Source of the DNA: Halobellus ruber
GTDB taxonomy: Archaea > Halobacteriota > Halobacteria > Halobacteriales > Haloferacaceae
Assembly: GCF_014212355.1 (NCBI RefSeq)
Contig: NZ_JACKXD010000004.1
Span: 1 to 64,000, forward strand
DNA length: 64,000 bases
Direction: 5' to 3'
The notes under the pieces are model-generated. The model saw only the letters and a list, made by a program, of their open reading frames with translations. It searched no databases and was not told the origin of the DNA. The position numbers and the translations under genes are program-made. This document shows positions 8,458 to 16,421 of the stretch, in pieces (the stretch's first letter is position 1; every line of letters starts with the position of its first letter).

Positions 8458-9135
8458 TTAGGCTTCGCTTGACTGTCGGAGGGTCTTCTCGTTCAGTCTC
8501 CACGTATTCAACTCCGAGAATGGTCGCTGCTTGTCTGGAGCGTGATGCTCGACGAACGTGCCCTCGGTGTCGACCGAGGCCAACCCAATTCCCTGATTCT
8601 CGAACATATCTATGTTTTTGAGGGCAGGCGAGACGTGATCAGCATCGAGTACGACGTACTGGTACTCAGAGAACGACCTTCCTCGGAGAGCTTGTCTGAA
8701 TGCATCTCTCCACTTTTCCAGTTTTAATTCGACAGCGATTGCGGTTGTGATGTGCCGCCGGAGGTAAGGGACGGTACGAACCTTGCCGTCTGGTGTCCGT
8801 TCTGCGAAGCCGTTGTCGAGGAGCCATTCAAGCGCCTTTTCGCTCTCCCGGCGGCTGTTCGCTCCGAGTTGGCAGAAGTACTCCTCGGTGATCTCACCAC
8901 GCTTATGCAGGCGGAGGAAGGCCTTCAAATGCGATTTGTCTGTGATCGGTATCCCCACGCCTAGCTCTTCAACCCGCCGACGGAGATACGCATCGGATTT
9001 GTAGGTGAACACGAGGTCTGTCCGTCCGGCGCTATAGGAGAACTCTTCCACGACCTCGGCTTCGTTTCTCGCTAGTTTACATTTCAGTACCGGCGTTGCT
9101 GTTTCCTTCAATGCCGATTCCGAGTTGAATCCCAT
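8458..9135 (-). CDS. PD-(D/E)XK-like protein with inserted winged helix, first gene of kinase operon
   Basis: This 225-residue protein has a split nuclease-like core: GRTDLVF with Asp 40, and later VELKLEKW with Glu 136 and Lys 138, followed by an F-R-Q-A helix and a YVVLDAD strand. Between them is a winged-helix-like segment of about 85 residues (EITEEYFCQLGANSRRE, ALEWLLDNGFAERTPDGKVR). The layout recalls Sce7726-like proteins with a DNA-binding insertion. The active-site residues look intact. It leads an operon with a kinase, a barrel-like protein and a phosphatase. The nuclease assignment is an inference from motifs. Confidence 0.65.
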   Translation of the reverse strand: MGFNSESALKETATPVLKCKLARNEAEVVEEFSYSAGRTDLVFTYKSDAYLRRRVEELGVGIPITDKSHLKAFLRLHKRGEITEEYFCQLGANSRRESEKALEWLLDNGFAERTPDGKVRTVPYLRRHITTAIAVELKLEKWRDAFRQALRGRSFSEYQYVVLDADHVSPALKNIDMFENQGIGLASVDTEGTFVEHHAPDKQRPFSELNTWRLNEKTLRQSSEA

Positions 9136-9298
9136 AATGGCTGTCCCTCGCTTTGTGGACTGGTTGTAATACAGTTGGGATAATATTTGGTGCTATGTCG
9201 CCGAGAGTGTTCCGGCCGCGGAACACTATGAAGCCCGTTGCGATGGTCAGATCCGCATAAAGTGACTAAGTCGTTGTATTGCCGACGTATGTAGTGCG

Positions 9299-9763
9299 CT
9301 AGGGTGGGTTGGTCGCATCGTTGAGCGGTTCGGCAGTCCCACTCTCGTACCCAGCCCGCCACAGCTGGTGGACGGCACGCGCGACGAGCACTATCTCCGT
9401 GACTCGGATACAGGACTCCGAAACGTCATCGTCATCGCTCGATGCGTTCGGCGGTGGGTGGTAATGCCCGTCGCCATCAGGTTCGGTGTACTCGTGGGGA
9501 TGCACGTCCCATCGAAGGTTTCGACCCGTATCGTCGCTGTAGTGAACATTGTAGTCGTTTTGTACCGACCACCGAACGGTGAGGTTCGCAGATGTCGCCT
9601 CGCCGATGCCGTCATCGAGCTGGAGACGCAGTTCGTCGGGATTCACCGGGACATCCAGTGACCCACTCGCAAGGGGTTCGAGGCGTTCAAATTCGGAACG
9701 AAAATCATAGAGTGCGCCTGCGTCGACGGGCCCTCGCAACGAGTGCGACTCGGAGTCCTCCAT
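9299..9763 (-). CDS. Putative toxin-like protein (DUF6516-like)
   Basis: This 154-residue protein starts at MEDSESHSLR, 4 bases after the HTH gene stop. The central block (RWSVQNDYNVHYSDD, then RWDVHPHEY and GHYHPPP) matches the aromatic- and His-rich pattern of DUF6516-like proteins. These sit next to HTH regulators in archaea and bacteria and are suspected toxins. A C-terminal helix follows (VLVARAVHQLW). The tight pairing with a dedicated ArsR-like HTH gene supports a toxin-antitoxin arrangement, but neither toxicity nor chemistry can be read from the sequence. Confidence 0.6.
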   Translation of the reverse strand: MEDSESHSLRGPVDAGALYDFRSEFERLEPLASGSLDVPVNPDELRLQLDDGIGEATSANLTVRWSVQNDYNVHYSDDTGRNLRWDVHPHEYTEPDGDGHYHPPPNASSDDDDVSESCIRVTEIVLVARAVHQLWRAGYESGTAEPLNDATNPP

Positions 9764-9767
9764 CGTG

Positions 9768-10325
9768 TCAACTACTGATGCCTGCTGGTTCGCCCTGCTC
9801 GCCCGATCCGGTGCCATCCTCGACGGCATCCGTCGCATCCGCAAGCGCGAGGGCGGCCCGTGCGAGTTTCAGATTTCGTTGGGCAGTCTGCCACTCCGTC
9901 ATCGCCGCCGGTTCCAGTCCGATGTCGTCGACTGCCGCGGCACGGGGGGACTCGGCCCCCGTCTGCTCCTCGAACTCGCGGACGGTCTCGCGAAGCTCCG
10001 CGATACGCGTCGACAACGTTTCGACATCGACCGAGTCGAGCAATTGCTGGGCGCGTTCGAGAACGACCGAGCGGGGTGCTCGCCTGTACCACGTCCCCCG
10101 CTCGTCCGGCCGGGAGACGGACTCGACGAACCCGTCAGCGGCGAGAATATCGAGGTGCTTGCGTGCGGTCGTTTCTGAGGTCAGCGCCCGCTCGGCGATC
10201 GTGGCGACTGGCTGGGAGTCATATGTCCGCTTCATCACCGTGCGGACGCGTTCGCCGGGCGTGGTATCCGCTTTCCACTCCTCAGTGACGCGTTCGTTCA
10301 CGTCGACGGGGCGGTCGTCGGTCAT
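9768..10325 (-). CDS. Winged-helix regulator, ArsR-like, paired with the downstream gene
   Basis: This 185-residue protein starts at MTDDRPVDVN. The N-terminal 75 residues form a winged helix (ERVRTVMKRTYDSQPVATIAERA, then TTARKHLDILAADGFVES). A long helical region follows (LSTRIAELRETVREFEEQ and WQTAQRNLKLARAALALADA) that is likely a dimerisation coiled coil. The gene lies directly upstream of the DUF6516-like gene, and the pair probably forms one transcript controlled by this protein. Similar haloarchaeal pairs are common in accessory regions, as I remember. Confidence 0.75.
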   Translation of the reverse strand: MTDDRPVDVNERVTEEWKADTTPGERVRTVMKRTYDSQPVATIAERALTSETTARKHLDILAADGFVESVSRPDERGTWYRRAPRSVVLERAQQLLDSVDVETLSTRIAELRETVREFEEQTGAESPRAAAVDDIGLEPAAMTEWQTAQRNLKLARAALALADATDAVEDGTGSGEQGEPAGISS

Positions 10326-10775
10326 ACGTAGTCTTGCAGACGTGAGTATATTAGTCTTGGGAGCAATATACTTGTCTCGGATGTTGGGCACACCATCCCG
10401 TCGGCCTAATTTTCCATCTTCACTAAGAACAACTCGTAGTGGAAGCGAAAACTGGTACTTCGCGCAGTCGGTTCACCAGACGCCGCTCCTCACCGTATCG
10501 GCGGCGTCAAGTTGTAATCACGACAGCCCGGGCCGAATAGTTGAAGCGGATTTCGAGGTAGGAGTGATTCGGTGTTTACCCTCGGTAGCGTCAACCCCGA
10601 CTGAAGAGCTATGATTCGTTGTGAGGGGGGCTCCCGGTGATTTATCCAGATCGAATCAGAACAGCTGAGTGGTCGGGAGAATCCCCGTAATTGCTGGGTA
10701 ATGCCAAGCCCCTGCCAGCGAGGCAGGGTCGGGGATGTTCCCGCCCCACGCAGGCGGTGTGGGGACAATCAAACC
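10326..10775. other. Gene-free region with a diverged repeat and two hairpins
   Basis: No convincing ORF is present. Positions 10514-10545 match 21522-21553 (GTARTCACRACAG, then CGGGCCGARTAGTTG). Just before the next gene lie two hairpins: CCCTGCC/GGCAGGG near 10709-10727 and CCCCAC/GTGGGG near 10743-10764. The upstream regions of the flanking genes are included here. Confidence 0.5.
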
Positions 10776-11084
10776 ATGAGTGACGGCGATTCATCGCTAC
10801 GCGAGCTGGTCGAACGACAGGCCGAGGGCGAGCTGACGATTCGGCAAGTTGCCGAGGAGGCCGGTGTAGACTATTACGAGGCGCTCGAGGCCATCGGAGA
10901 GTGGCATCGCCAACGATACGACTCAGAGTGGGTAGTGTCTCCAGAGGAATTGCCCGAGGGAGAATTCGACACGCTGGATGATCTCCAGAAAGCCATCAAC
11001 GGCAGGATGGGTGAGGCAGAGCATCATCGCGAGAACATCAGGCGTGGCACTGAGCGATCTTCTGATCCCGACGCCGGCAACTAA
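10776..11084 (+). CDS. Small HTH-like protein
   Basis: This 102-residue protein starts at MSDGDSSLRE; a longer frame from 10701 would be proline- and arginine-rich and includes the hairpins. The first half looks like a helix-turn-helix of the UPF0175 or CopG-like kind (ELTIRQVAEEAGVDYYEALEAIGEW). The second half is acidic and basic helix. Such proteins are often antitoxins, but no toxin partner is obvious: the next gene is another HTH protein, 25 bases downstream. Confidence 0.6.
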   Translation: MSDGDSSLRELVERQAEGELTIRQVAEEAGVDYYEALEAIGEWHRQRYDSEWVVSPEELPEGEFDTLDDLQKAINGRMGEAEHHRENIRRGTERSSDPDAGN

Positions 11085-11109
11085 GTTATCGCACGGCGGA
11101 TTCGGATTC

Positions 11110-11463
11110 ATGACCGATGATCTCCCTGACTCCGTCCGAGACGCGCTCAACGATGCAAAAGAGGCATTCGAGCCACCTTCCGATCCCGACGAGCTGGAGC
11201 CAGACTATCCCGCCGATATGACTCCAGAAGAGCGAGTCGATCACGTCCTCACGAACGAGTACCCGCGGTGGCGAGGGATGGAGTGGATCGCCGCTGCCGC
11301 CGACACCGACATTGAGCAGGCGCAAAGCGTTGTCCGAGAGCACCTCTCAGAGGGTGAAGTTGAGGTCTCCGGCGAGGGAGTCAGGCGGAACCGGTATCAC
11401 GTCTACTTCGAGGAGGTCGAGGAGCTGACCGAGAAGCTGGACGATCGGGGCCAGATCTGGTAG
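11110..11463 (+). CDS. Small winged-helix protein
   Basis: This 117-residue protein starts at MTDDLPDSVR. A winged helix covers about residues 38-100 (PEERVDHVLTNEYPRW, then GMEWIAAAADTDIEQAQSVVREHLSEGEVEV). The N-terminal domain resembles that of the regulator at 9768-10325, which has the same TTPGERV/MTPEERV lead-in, so the two may be paralogues. No DUF6516-like gene follows it. It probably forms an operon with the preceding HTH gene. Confidence 0.6.
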   Translation: MTDDLPDSVRDALNDAKEAFEPPSDPDELEPDYPADMTPEERVDHVLTNEYPRWRGMEWIAAAADTDIEQAQSVVREHLSEGEVEVSGEGVRRNRYHVYFEEVEELTEKLDDRGQIW

Positions 11464-11530
11464 TCTGGCCGGGAATGCGCTGTCACCCAGTCGACCGACA
11501 AGTCGGGAAATATGCTCGAGTGACCGTGAC

Positions 11531-11914
11531 CTACTTGCTGCTGAACGTCTCCTGTATGATGGCACCGCTGAGTCGCATCATATCTCGGTGACGGGAGGCG
11601 ACCCGACCCACCATCATTTTCGTGTTCGCCTCTGCGTACTCGTCCATCTCGGTGACGATCCGCTCCACGTCCTCGTCTCCATCCCACACTCCCTGATCCG
11701 CCATCCACGCGATGTCCTCACAGAACGCAATCTTCAGGTACTCCCTCACAACATCGATGTCGACCTCGCCTTCAACACCGTACTCTTGGACGAGCTTGGG
11801 AGCGACCTCGTCGGTTTTGTCGAACAGTTTGTCGATCAGCGCACGACTGATTCCATGAACTGTGGCCAGCGCGTCTTTGCCGTCCTCGCTGGAGTCGAAC
11901 TTGGGCCCTCGCAT
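11531..11914 (-). CDS. Hypothetical helical protein
   Basis: This 127-residue, acidic, all-helical protein starts MRGPKFDSSE. It has no signal peptide, membrane segment or metal motif. Two amphipathic helices (LIDKLFDKTDEVAPKLVQEY and VREYLKIAFCEDIAWMADQ) could mediate oligomerisation. It converges with the winged-helix gene and is back to back with the ATPase gene across the 52-bp palindrome. Function is unknown. Confidence 0.55.
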   Translation of the reverse strand: MRGPKFDSSEDGKDALATVHGISRALIDKLFDKTDEVAPKLVQEYGVEGEVDIDVVREYLKIAFCEDIAWMADQGVWDGDEDVERIVTEMDEYAEANTKMMVGRVASRHRDMMRLSGAIIQETFSSK

Positions 11915-11971
11915 ATGGCGCCGACGTCACTGACTTCGGATAAATGCCGGCCCGGTCACTGGGAGCCCACA

Positions 11972-12023
11972 TAAGGTAATTCAGAATTAGGTATTCTGAA
12001 ATACCCTATTTCAATCTACCTTA
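11972..12023. repeat. 52-bp palindrome, copy 2
   Basis: This is the second copy of the element at 4118-4169. It begins TAAGGTAATTCAGAATT and ends CAATCTACCTTA, with an inner GGTATTCTGAAATACC. It ends only 18-39 bases before the start of the Arch_ATPase gene, so it overlaps the position expected for that gene's core promoter and could act as its operator. Confidence 0.75.
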
Positions 12024-12062
12024 TTCGACGCTGTTATTGCGATGGCCCCAGACTGTGAGCAT

Positions 12063-13445
12063 ATGGACGCGTTCGTCGACCGCGATGCGGACATTGCGGC
12101 CCTCCAAGAGCGGTACGACACCGACGAGCCCTCGCTGATCACCGTCTGGGGCCGCCGGCGTGTCGGGAAGACGGAGCTGGTCGAACACTCCATCCGCGAC
12201 AGGGACGATGTCGTCTACTACCAAGCCACGGAGACGACGAAGCAGGTGCAACTCGACGATTTCGTGGCAGAGGCCACACGAACCTTTCCGGGTATCGAGC
12301 GCATCCGCCGCGAGTGGGAGGATGTCCTCGGCTACCTGATCGAGCAAGACGCGCTGATCGTCCTCGACGAGTTTCCGTTCCTGATCGAGAGCGACGAGAG
12401 CCTTCCCTCGGTCATCCAGCGGCTGTGGGATCACGAGGTCGAGGGCACGAGTGCCACGCTGGTGCTCGTCGGCTCGTCGATCAGCATGATGAAGGAGAAG
12501 GTGATGAGCGGCGGAAGCCCGCTTCACGGCCGGTTCGACATGCGTCTCCAGCTGGAGGAACTGTCGTTCGACGCTGCCACGGAGTTCTTCCCCGACTACG
12601 ACCCCGAGGAGACAGTGCTGGCGTGGGGCGTCTTCGGCGGGACGCCGCACTACCTGCAGGCCGTTGACGACGACCGACCACTGCGGGAGAACATCCGGGA
12701 TGCCGTGCTCTCGAAGCGTGGATTCCTCCACGACGAACCCGAGTACGTGCTGCGCACCGAGCTGGAGAACCCGAACCGTTACTTCTCGATCCTGAAGACG
12801 ATCGCCGCCGGGAACGAGACCCCGAACGAGATCGCACAAGCAGCTGGCATCGATTCTGACCAGATCAGCCACTACCTGAAGAACCTGCAGGACTTGGAGA
12901 TCGTCGACCGGGAGGTGCCGGTGACCGAAAACCCCGCGCAATCGCGACGCGGGCAGTACGTGTTGAAGGATGCACTGTTCCGATTCTGGTTCCGATTCGT
13001 CTACGGGCAGGGTGACAAGTACGACCGGGCAGGCACCGATGCCTACGAGGAGTTGATCGAACCACACCTCGCGGACGCGGTCAGTCCGAAGTTCGAAGAA
13101 CTGTGTCGGAACGCCGCGTATGACCTCTACGACGGGTACACCTTCGATCGCGTCGGCCGCTGGTGGTATCAAGAGCAGGAGGTCGACGTGGTCGGACTGA
13201 CAACCGGCGAGACGATGGTCGCCGGCGAGTGTAAGTTCACCAGCCAGCCGGTGGGGTACGACGTACTGCACGACCTCGAAAGCGACGTGGAGGACATCCG
13301 TTGGACGCCGCAGGGCGGGGGAGACGTCACTCACGAGTTCTGCTTGTTCTCCCGGAGTGGCTTCAACCGGAGCCTGATTGAGGCCGAAGAGGAACGTGAC
13401 GACCTCCGCCTGTTCTCGGTCGCGGATGTCGTCACCGCGTTCTGA
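12063..13445 (+). CDS. Archaeal AAA/STAND-type ATPase with DUF234 nuclease-like C-terminus
   Basis: This is a 460-residue protein if started at MDAFVDRD; an ATG at 12042 adds seven residues. Walker A is GRRRVGKTE and Walker B is LIVLDEFPF, followed by a sensor-like LVLVGSS. A winged helix comes next (NEIAQAAGIDSDQISHYLKN). The C-terminal DUF234 region contains LFRFWFRF and a PD-(D/E)XK-like EVDVVGL then GECKF pattern. These ATPases are expanded in archaea, are often strain-variable and are suspected of roles in defence or DNA mobility. The 52-bp palindrome lies immediately upstream. Confidence 0.85.
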   Translation: MDAFVDRDADIAALQERYDTDEPSLITVWGRRRVGKTELVEHSIRDRDDVVYYQATETTKQVQLDDFVAEATRTFPGIERIRREWEDVLGYLIEQDALIVLDEFPFLIESDESLPSVIQRLWDHEVEGTSATLVLVGSSISMMKEKVMSGGSPLHGRFDMRLQLEELSFDAATEFFPDYDPEETVLAWGVFGGTPHYLQAVDDDRPLRENIRDAVLSKRGFLHDEPEYVLRTELENPNRYFSILKTIAAGNETPNEIAQAAGIDSDQISHYLKNLQDLEIVDREVPVTENPAQSRRGQYVLKDALFRFWFRFVYGQGDKYDRAGTDAYEELIEPHLADAVSPKFEELCRNAAYDLYDGYTFDRVGRWWYQEQEVDVVGLTTGETMVAGECKFTSQPVGYDVLHDLESDVEDIRWTPQGGGDVTHEFCLFSRSGFNRSLIEAEEERDDLRLFSVADVVTAF

Positions 13446-13774
13446 TTCCGCGACTCAGGCGGCCAACACTCGTTCCTTCCAGAAAGTGACGGCGGACGGT
13501 TGTTTGACGTCAGCTGTTTCCTGAGCAAGCACGAAGAAGAACCGATCACATACCAACTGGTTTGAGCGAGAGCGGCGGGAGAGTCAGTCAGTCACCGGGG
13601 TAAATGGCTTGCTCGGTTGGAGTATCCCCACCGAAGAGCCGGATCGTTTCGCCGACTGTCGCCTCGTCGTCGAGACAGGCGACTCGATGAGTCATATCGC
13701 GTTGGTTCTCGTGTCGCCGTGGCGGAACCCATCTCGTCCGCACAATTGTAGGTCTTGAGCACGAACCGGAGTGT
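13446..13774. other. Intergenic region, one doubtful small ORF
   Basis: This gap holds no recognised element. A 35-codon minus-strand ORF at 13588-13695 (MTHRVACLDDEATV) has acceptable composition for a haloarchaeal small protein but no other support. Confidence 0.35.
13588..13695 (-). CDS. Possible 35-residue small protein
   Basis: The peptide starts MTHRVACLDDE and ends EQAIYPGD. Its acidic composition suits a halophile, but no homologue or motif is recognised, and the frame may be chance in G+C-rich DNA. It could also be the remnant of a larger gene. Confidence 0.25.
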   Translation of the reverse strand: MTHRVACLDDEATVGETIRLFGGDTPTEQAIYPGD

Positions 13775-14773
13775 ATGGGACGGAATATGCTCGTCGACGG
13801 CGAGTGGAAGACAGACCTCGAACCGTACACCGACGAGGATGGTGCGTTCGACCGGGTCGAAACCTCGTTCCGCGACTGGATTCGCGGTACGTACCGAAGC
13901 GCGGACGACATCGTCACAGACGGGCCGGAACCCGAGGCCGGCCGCTACCACCTCTACGTCGCGCGGAACTGTCCGTGGGCACACGGGGCTGCGCTCACGC
14001 GCCAGCTGGCCGGACTCACCGACGCCATCACGATGGACATCGTCGATCCCGTCCGCGAGGATGAGGGCTGGGAGTTCACGCCCGAAAAGGAGGGCTGCAC
14101 GCCCGACACCGTCAACGGCGCCGACTATCTGCGCGAGGTGTACGTCGCGGCCGATCCCGAGTACACGGGACGCGTGACCGTGCCCGTGCTGTGGGACACG
14201 CAGGAAGACACCATCGTCAACAACGAGTCGATCGAGATCATGCGGATGTTCGCCACCGCGTTCGACGGTGTCGGTGACGAGGGTCTCGACCTGTATCCCG
14301 AGGGCTACCGCGAGGAGATTGACCGCATCATCGACGCCATCTACGACTCCATCAACAACGGTGTCTACCGTGCCGGCTTCGCGGAGTCGCAGGAAGCCTA
14401 CGACGAGGCTGTCACCGACGTGTTCGATGCGCTCGATTACTGGGACGAGGTGCTGGCCGACCAGCGGTACCTTGCGGGCGACCGGCTGACTCTCGCAGAC
14501 GTGCGGATGTTCCCGACGCTCGTCCGCTTCGACCACTGCTACCATACGGCCTTCAACTGTGATCGGCAGTACCTCCACCAGTACGAGCACCTCTGGCCAT
14601 ACCTGCGCGACCTCTACCAGACGCCGGGTGTCGCAGAGACGGTGCGAATGGAGCACATCAAGGATCAGGGCTACTATCAGGGGGAGATCACGCCCATCGG
14701 CCCGGATATCGACTTCGACGCGCCGCACGACCGCGACCGGCTGTCGAGTGAAGAGCCAGCAGTACAGACATAG
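13775..14773 (+). CDS. Glutathionyl-hydroquinone reductase-like GST (Xi class, YqjG/ECM4)
   Basis: This 332-residue protein has a thioredoxin-like N-terminus with the catalytic Cys 66 in RNCPWAHG, characteristic of Xi-class transferases. The C-terminal helical GST domain contains LAGDRLTLADVRMFPTLVRF. In bacteria and fungi these enzymes reduce glutathionyl-hydroquinones. Haloarchaea use gamma-glutamylcysteine rather than glutathione, so the natural thiol is probably different. It stands alone between the ATPase gene and a convergent nucleotidyltransferase gene. The start ATG at 13775 (MGRNMLVDGEW) matches the family N-terminus. Confidence 0.9.
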   Translation: MGRNMLVDGEWKTDLEPYTDEDGAFDRVETSFRDWIRGTYRSADDIVTDGPEPEAGRYHLYVARNCPWAHGAALTRQLAGLTDAITMDIVDPVREDEGWEFTPEKEGCTPDTVNGADYLREVYVAADPEYTGRVTVPVLWDTQEDTIVNNESIEIMRMFATAFDGVGDEGLDLYPEGYREEIDRIIDAIYDSINNGVYRAGFAESQEAYDEAVTDVFDALDYWDEVLADQRYLAGDRLTLADVRMFPTLVRFDHCYHTAFNCDRQYLHQYEHLWPYLRDLYQTPGVAETVRMEHIKDQGYYQGEITPIGPDIDFDAPHDRDRLSSEEPAVQT

Positions 14774-14890
14774 GACGTGGGTACGGCCAGCGGCGCCATC
14801 GAAGATGAACAGCTCCACCGAGCAGATCCGTGATCCCCGCACCAGCGAGGTATCTACAGGTATCCGGGCGAAATGCGTTCCTTCTTTCTA

Positions 14891-15577
14891 TCAGAGTCTG
14901 TCGAGTTGGGTTCGCAAGAACTGGATTAGTTCGTTGATGTCGTCTTCTGGGAGTTCCTTCTGTTGGAACACACCCTTAAACGAGTCCGCGAACTCGTCAC
15001 TTTCGAGTTCCGCCAGCACGCGTTCGGTTTGCTCGGCCAACTGGTTCGGATTCCCGCGATGGATGTGTTGTTCGATGCTGTCGAGATCTGCCTCGGCACC
15101 GACGATCACCAGATCCCGTGCATCCGCGAGCCGACCGCTGTGGAGCTTGAGCGCGAACAGCAGTGCCGGCTCGGGAATCCGAGCTGTCAGACCCTCCGCT
15201 ACTTCGAGTGACTCAACGATGCTGTGTTCGTGGAGATAGCGGTACGACCATTCCGCATCGGTCTGGCGACAGCGAAGTGCGCCGACGAGTGCGTCAAATT
15301 CGACCGCGTTGTCGCCAACTGGTTTTTCGTACCGGACGATTCGTCCCTCGTACACGTTTGCCACGTCGTTATCGAACGCTTTGCTGTACCCCAACTCGTC
15401 GAGGAGGGCGTCGTACGCATCGAGTTCTGTTTCAGGGATCACCATATCGACATCAGTAGTGAATCGGGTCTGAAACGCCGAGATTGCCCATCCTCCGACG
15501 AGGACGTACGGTAGTTCTTCGTCCTGTACGGCGCGGTGTGTGTCGATGAGTTCGGCCTGACGCTCTTGGAGGCTCAT
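14891..15577 (-). CDS. Nucleotidyltransferase, AbiEii/DUF6036-like toxin candidate
   Basis: This 228-residue protein carries the polymerase-beta-type signature VLVGGWAISAF followed by TTDVDMVI, with two Asp for metal binding. A later FDALVG strand may supply the third acidic residue, and a helical C-terminus contains LKLHSGRLADARDLV. AbiEii-type toxins transfer nucleotides to tRNA or other targets. The gene lies 11 bases after an HTH gene on the same strand, the usual antitoxin-toxin order of type IV AbiE modules. Whether it is toxic is not shown by the sequence. Confidence 0.75.
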   Translation of the reverse strand: MSLQERQAELIDTHRAVQDEELPYVLVGGWAISAFQTRFTTDVDMVIPETELDAYDALLDELGYSKAFDNDVANVYEGRIVRYEKPVGDNAVEFDALVGALRCRQTDAEWSYRYLHEHSIVESLEVAEGLTARIPEPALLFALKLHSGRLADARDLVIVGAEADLDSIEQHIHRGNPNQLAEQTERVLAELESDEFADSFKGVFQQKELPEDDINELIQFLRTQLDRL

Positions 15578-15588
15578 TGGTGGCTCGT

Positions 15589-16272
15589 TCAGTCAGCAGT
15601 CATCTGGTCGTGGTGACTCACGTCGATCTCCACGTCGTGCTCGTCGGCGATCATCTCCAATGCCGGTTCGTACGCCGGCCGGGCCTCCATCATCTGACTG
15701 ACCGCATCGTCCATCGGAATCACGGGATTGCCGTCGACCCACTCAACGTCGATGCCCTCTGCTTGCGGGAACAAGACGTAGTGGACGCTCCCGTCAACAT
15801 CGGCCGCGTCCGGGCGCTCACCCACGGTCGTGTCGATCCCGAACCGCTCGAAGAACTCGATCCACCGATCGACGTCGCGCTCGTGAACCTCGATAAACAC
15901 GGGGTAGTCGTCGTGGCCTCTGGCGATCTGGAATCCGCCGTGCGTCCAGACGTAGGCGGCATCGATCTCCGTATAGGCGAACTCCATCCCGGTGAAGTGG
16001 GGGATCACGTACGCGTCCTCCTGTGAAACATCATCGCGGCTGTACAACGTCCCCATCATCTCCTCGTAGCGCCGTCGCATCTCGTAGTCCCGAACTCGAA
16101 TTCCGCTATCTGTATTTGAGATGATTTCTGCGTCGTCTAAGCGACCGATCCAGTCGTAGACCCACGAATACGACGTACCGATCTTATTCGAGATTCGGTT
16201 GATTGAATCCCCACGCTGTGCCGCCAAGACGATCTTCGCAGCGGTGGGATTCATGAATTCGGTCGTCGTCAT
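15589..16272 (-). CDS. HTH protein, AbiEi-like antitoxin candidate
   Basis: This 227-residue protein starts MTTTEFMNPTAA. A helix-turn-helix spans residues 10-48 (AAKIVLAAQRGDSINRISNKI, SYSWVYDWIGRL). The remaining 180 residues form an alpha/beta domain with aromatic patches (YVWTHGGF, HYVLFPQ). The pairing with the downstream nucleotidyltransferase suggests an antitoxin that also represses the operon. It is divergent from the amidohydrolase gene, with 149 bases between them. Confidence 0.7.
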   Translation of the reverse strand: MTTTEFMNPTAAKIVLAAQRGDSINRISNKIGTSYSWVYDWIGRLDDAEIISNTDSGIRVRDYEMRRRYEEMMGTLYSRDDVSQEDAYVIPHFTGMEFAYTEIDAAYVWTHGGFQIARGHDDYPVFIEVHERDVDRWIEFFERFGIDTTVGERPDAADVDGSVHYVLFPQAEGIDVEWVDGNPVIPMDDAVSQMMEARPAYEPALEMIADEHDVEIDVSHHDQMTAD

Positions 16273-16421
16273 CGTCTATCTAGTTATCTCGAACGAGATG
16301 ATAGCTAATGAATCCATCGGCGAATCCTGAATGGAGGGAGTCTGCTCGCTACCGATTCAGGCACTGTCTTTTCGGGATAGTACCGACAACTTTGACGCGG
16401 CTGCCGCTTCAGGGAGGACAT

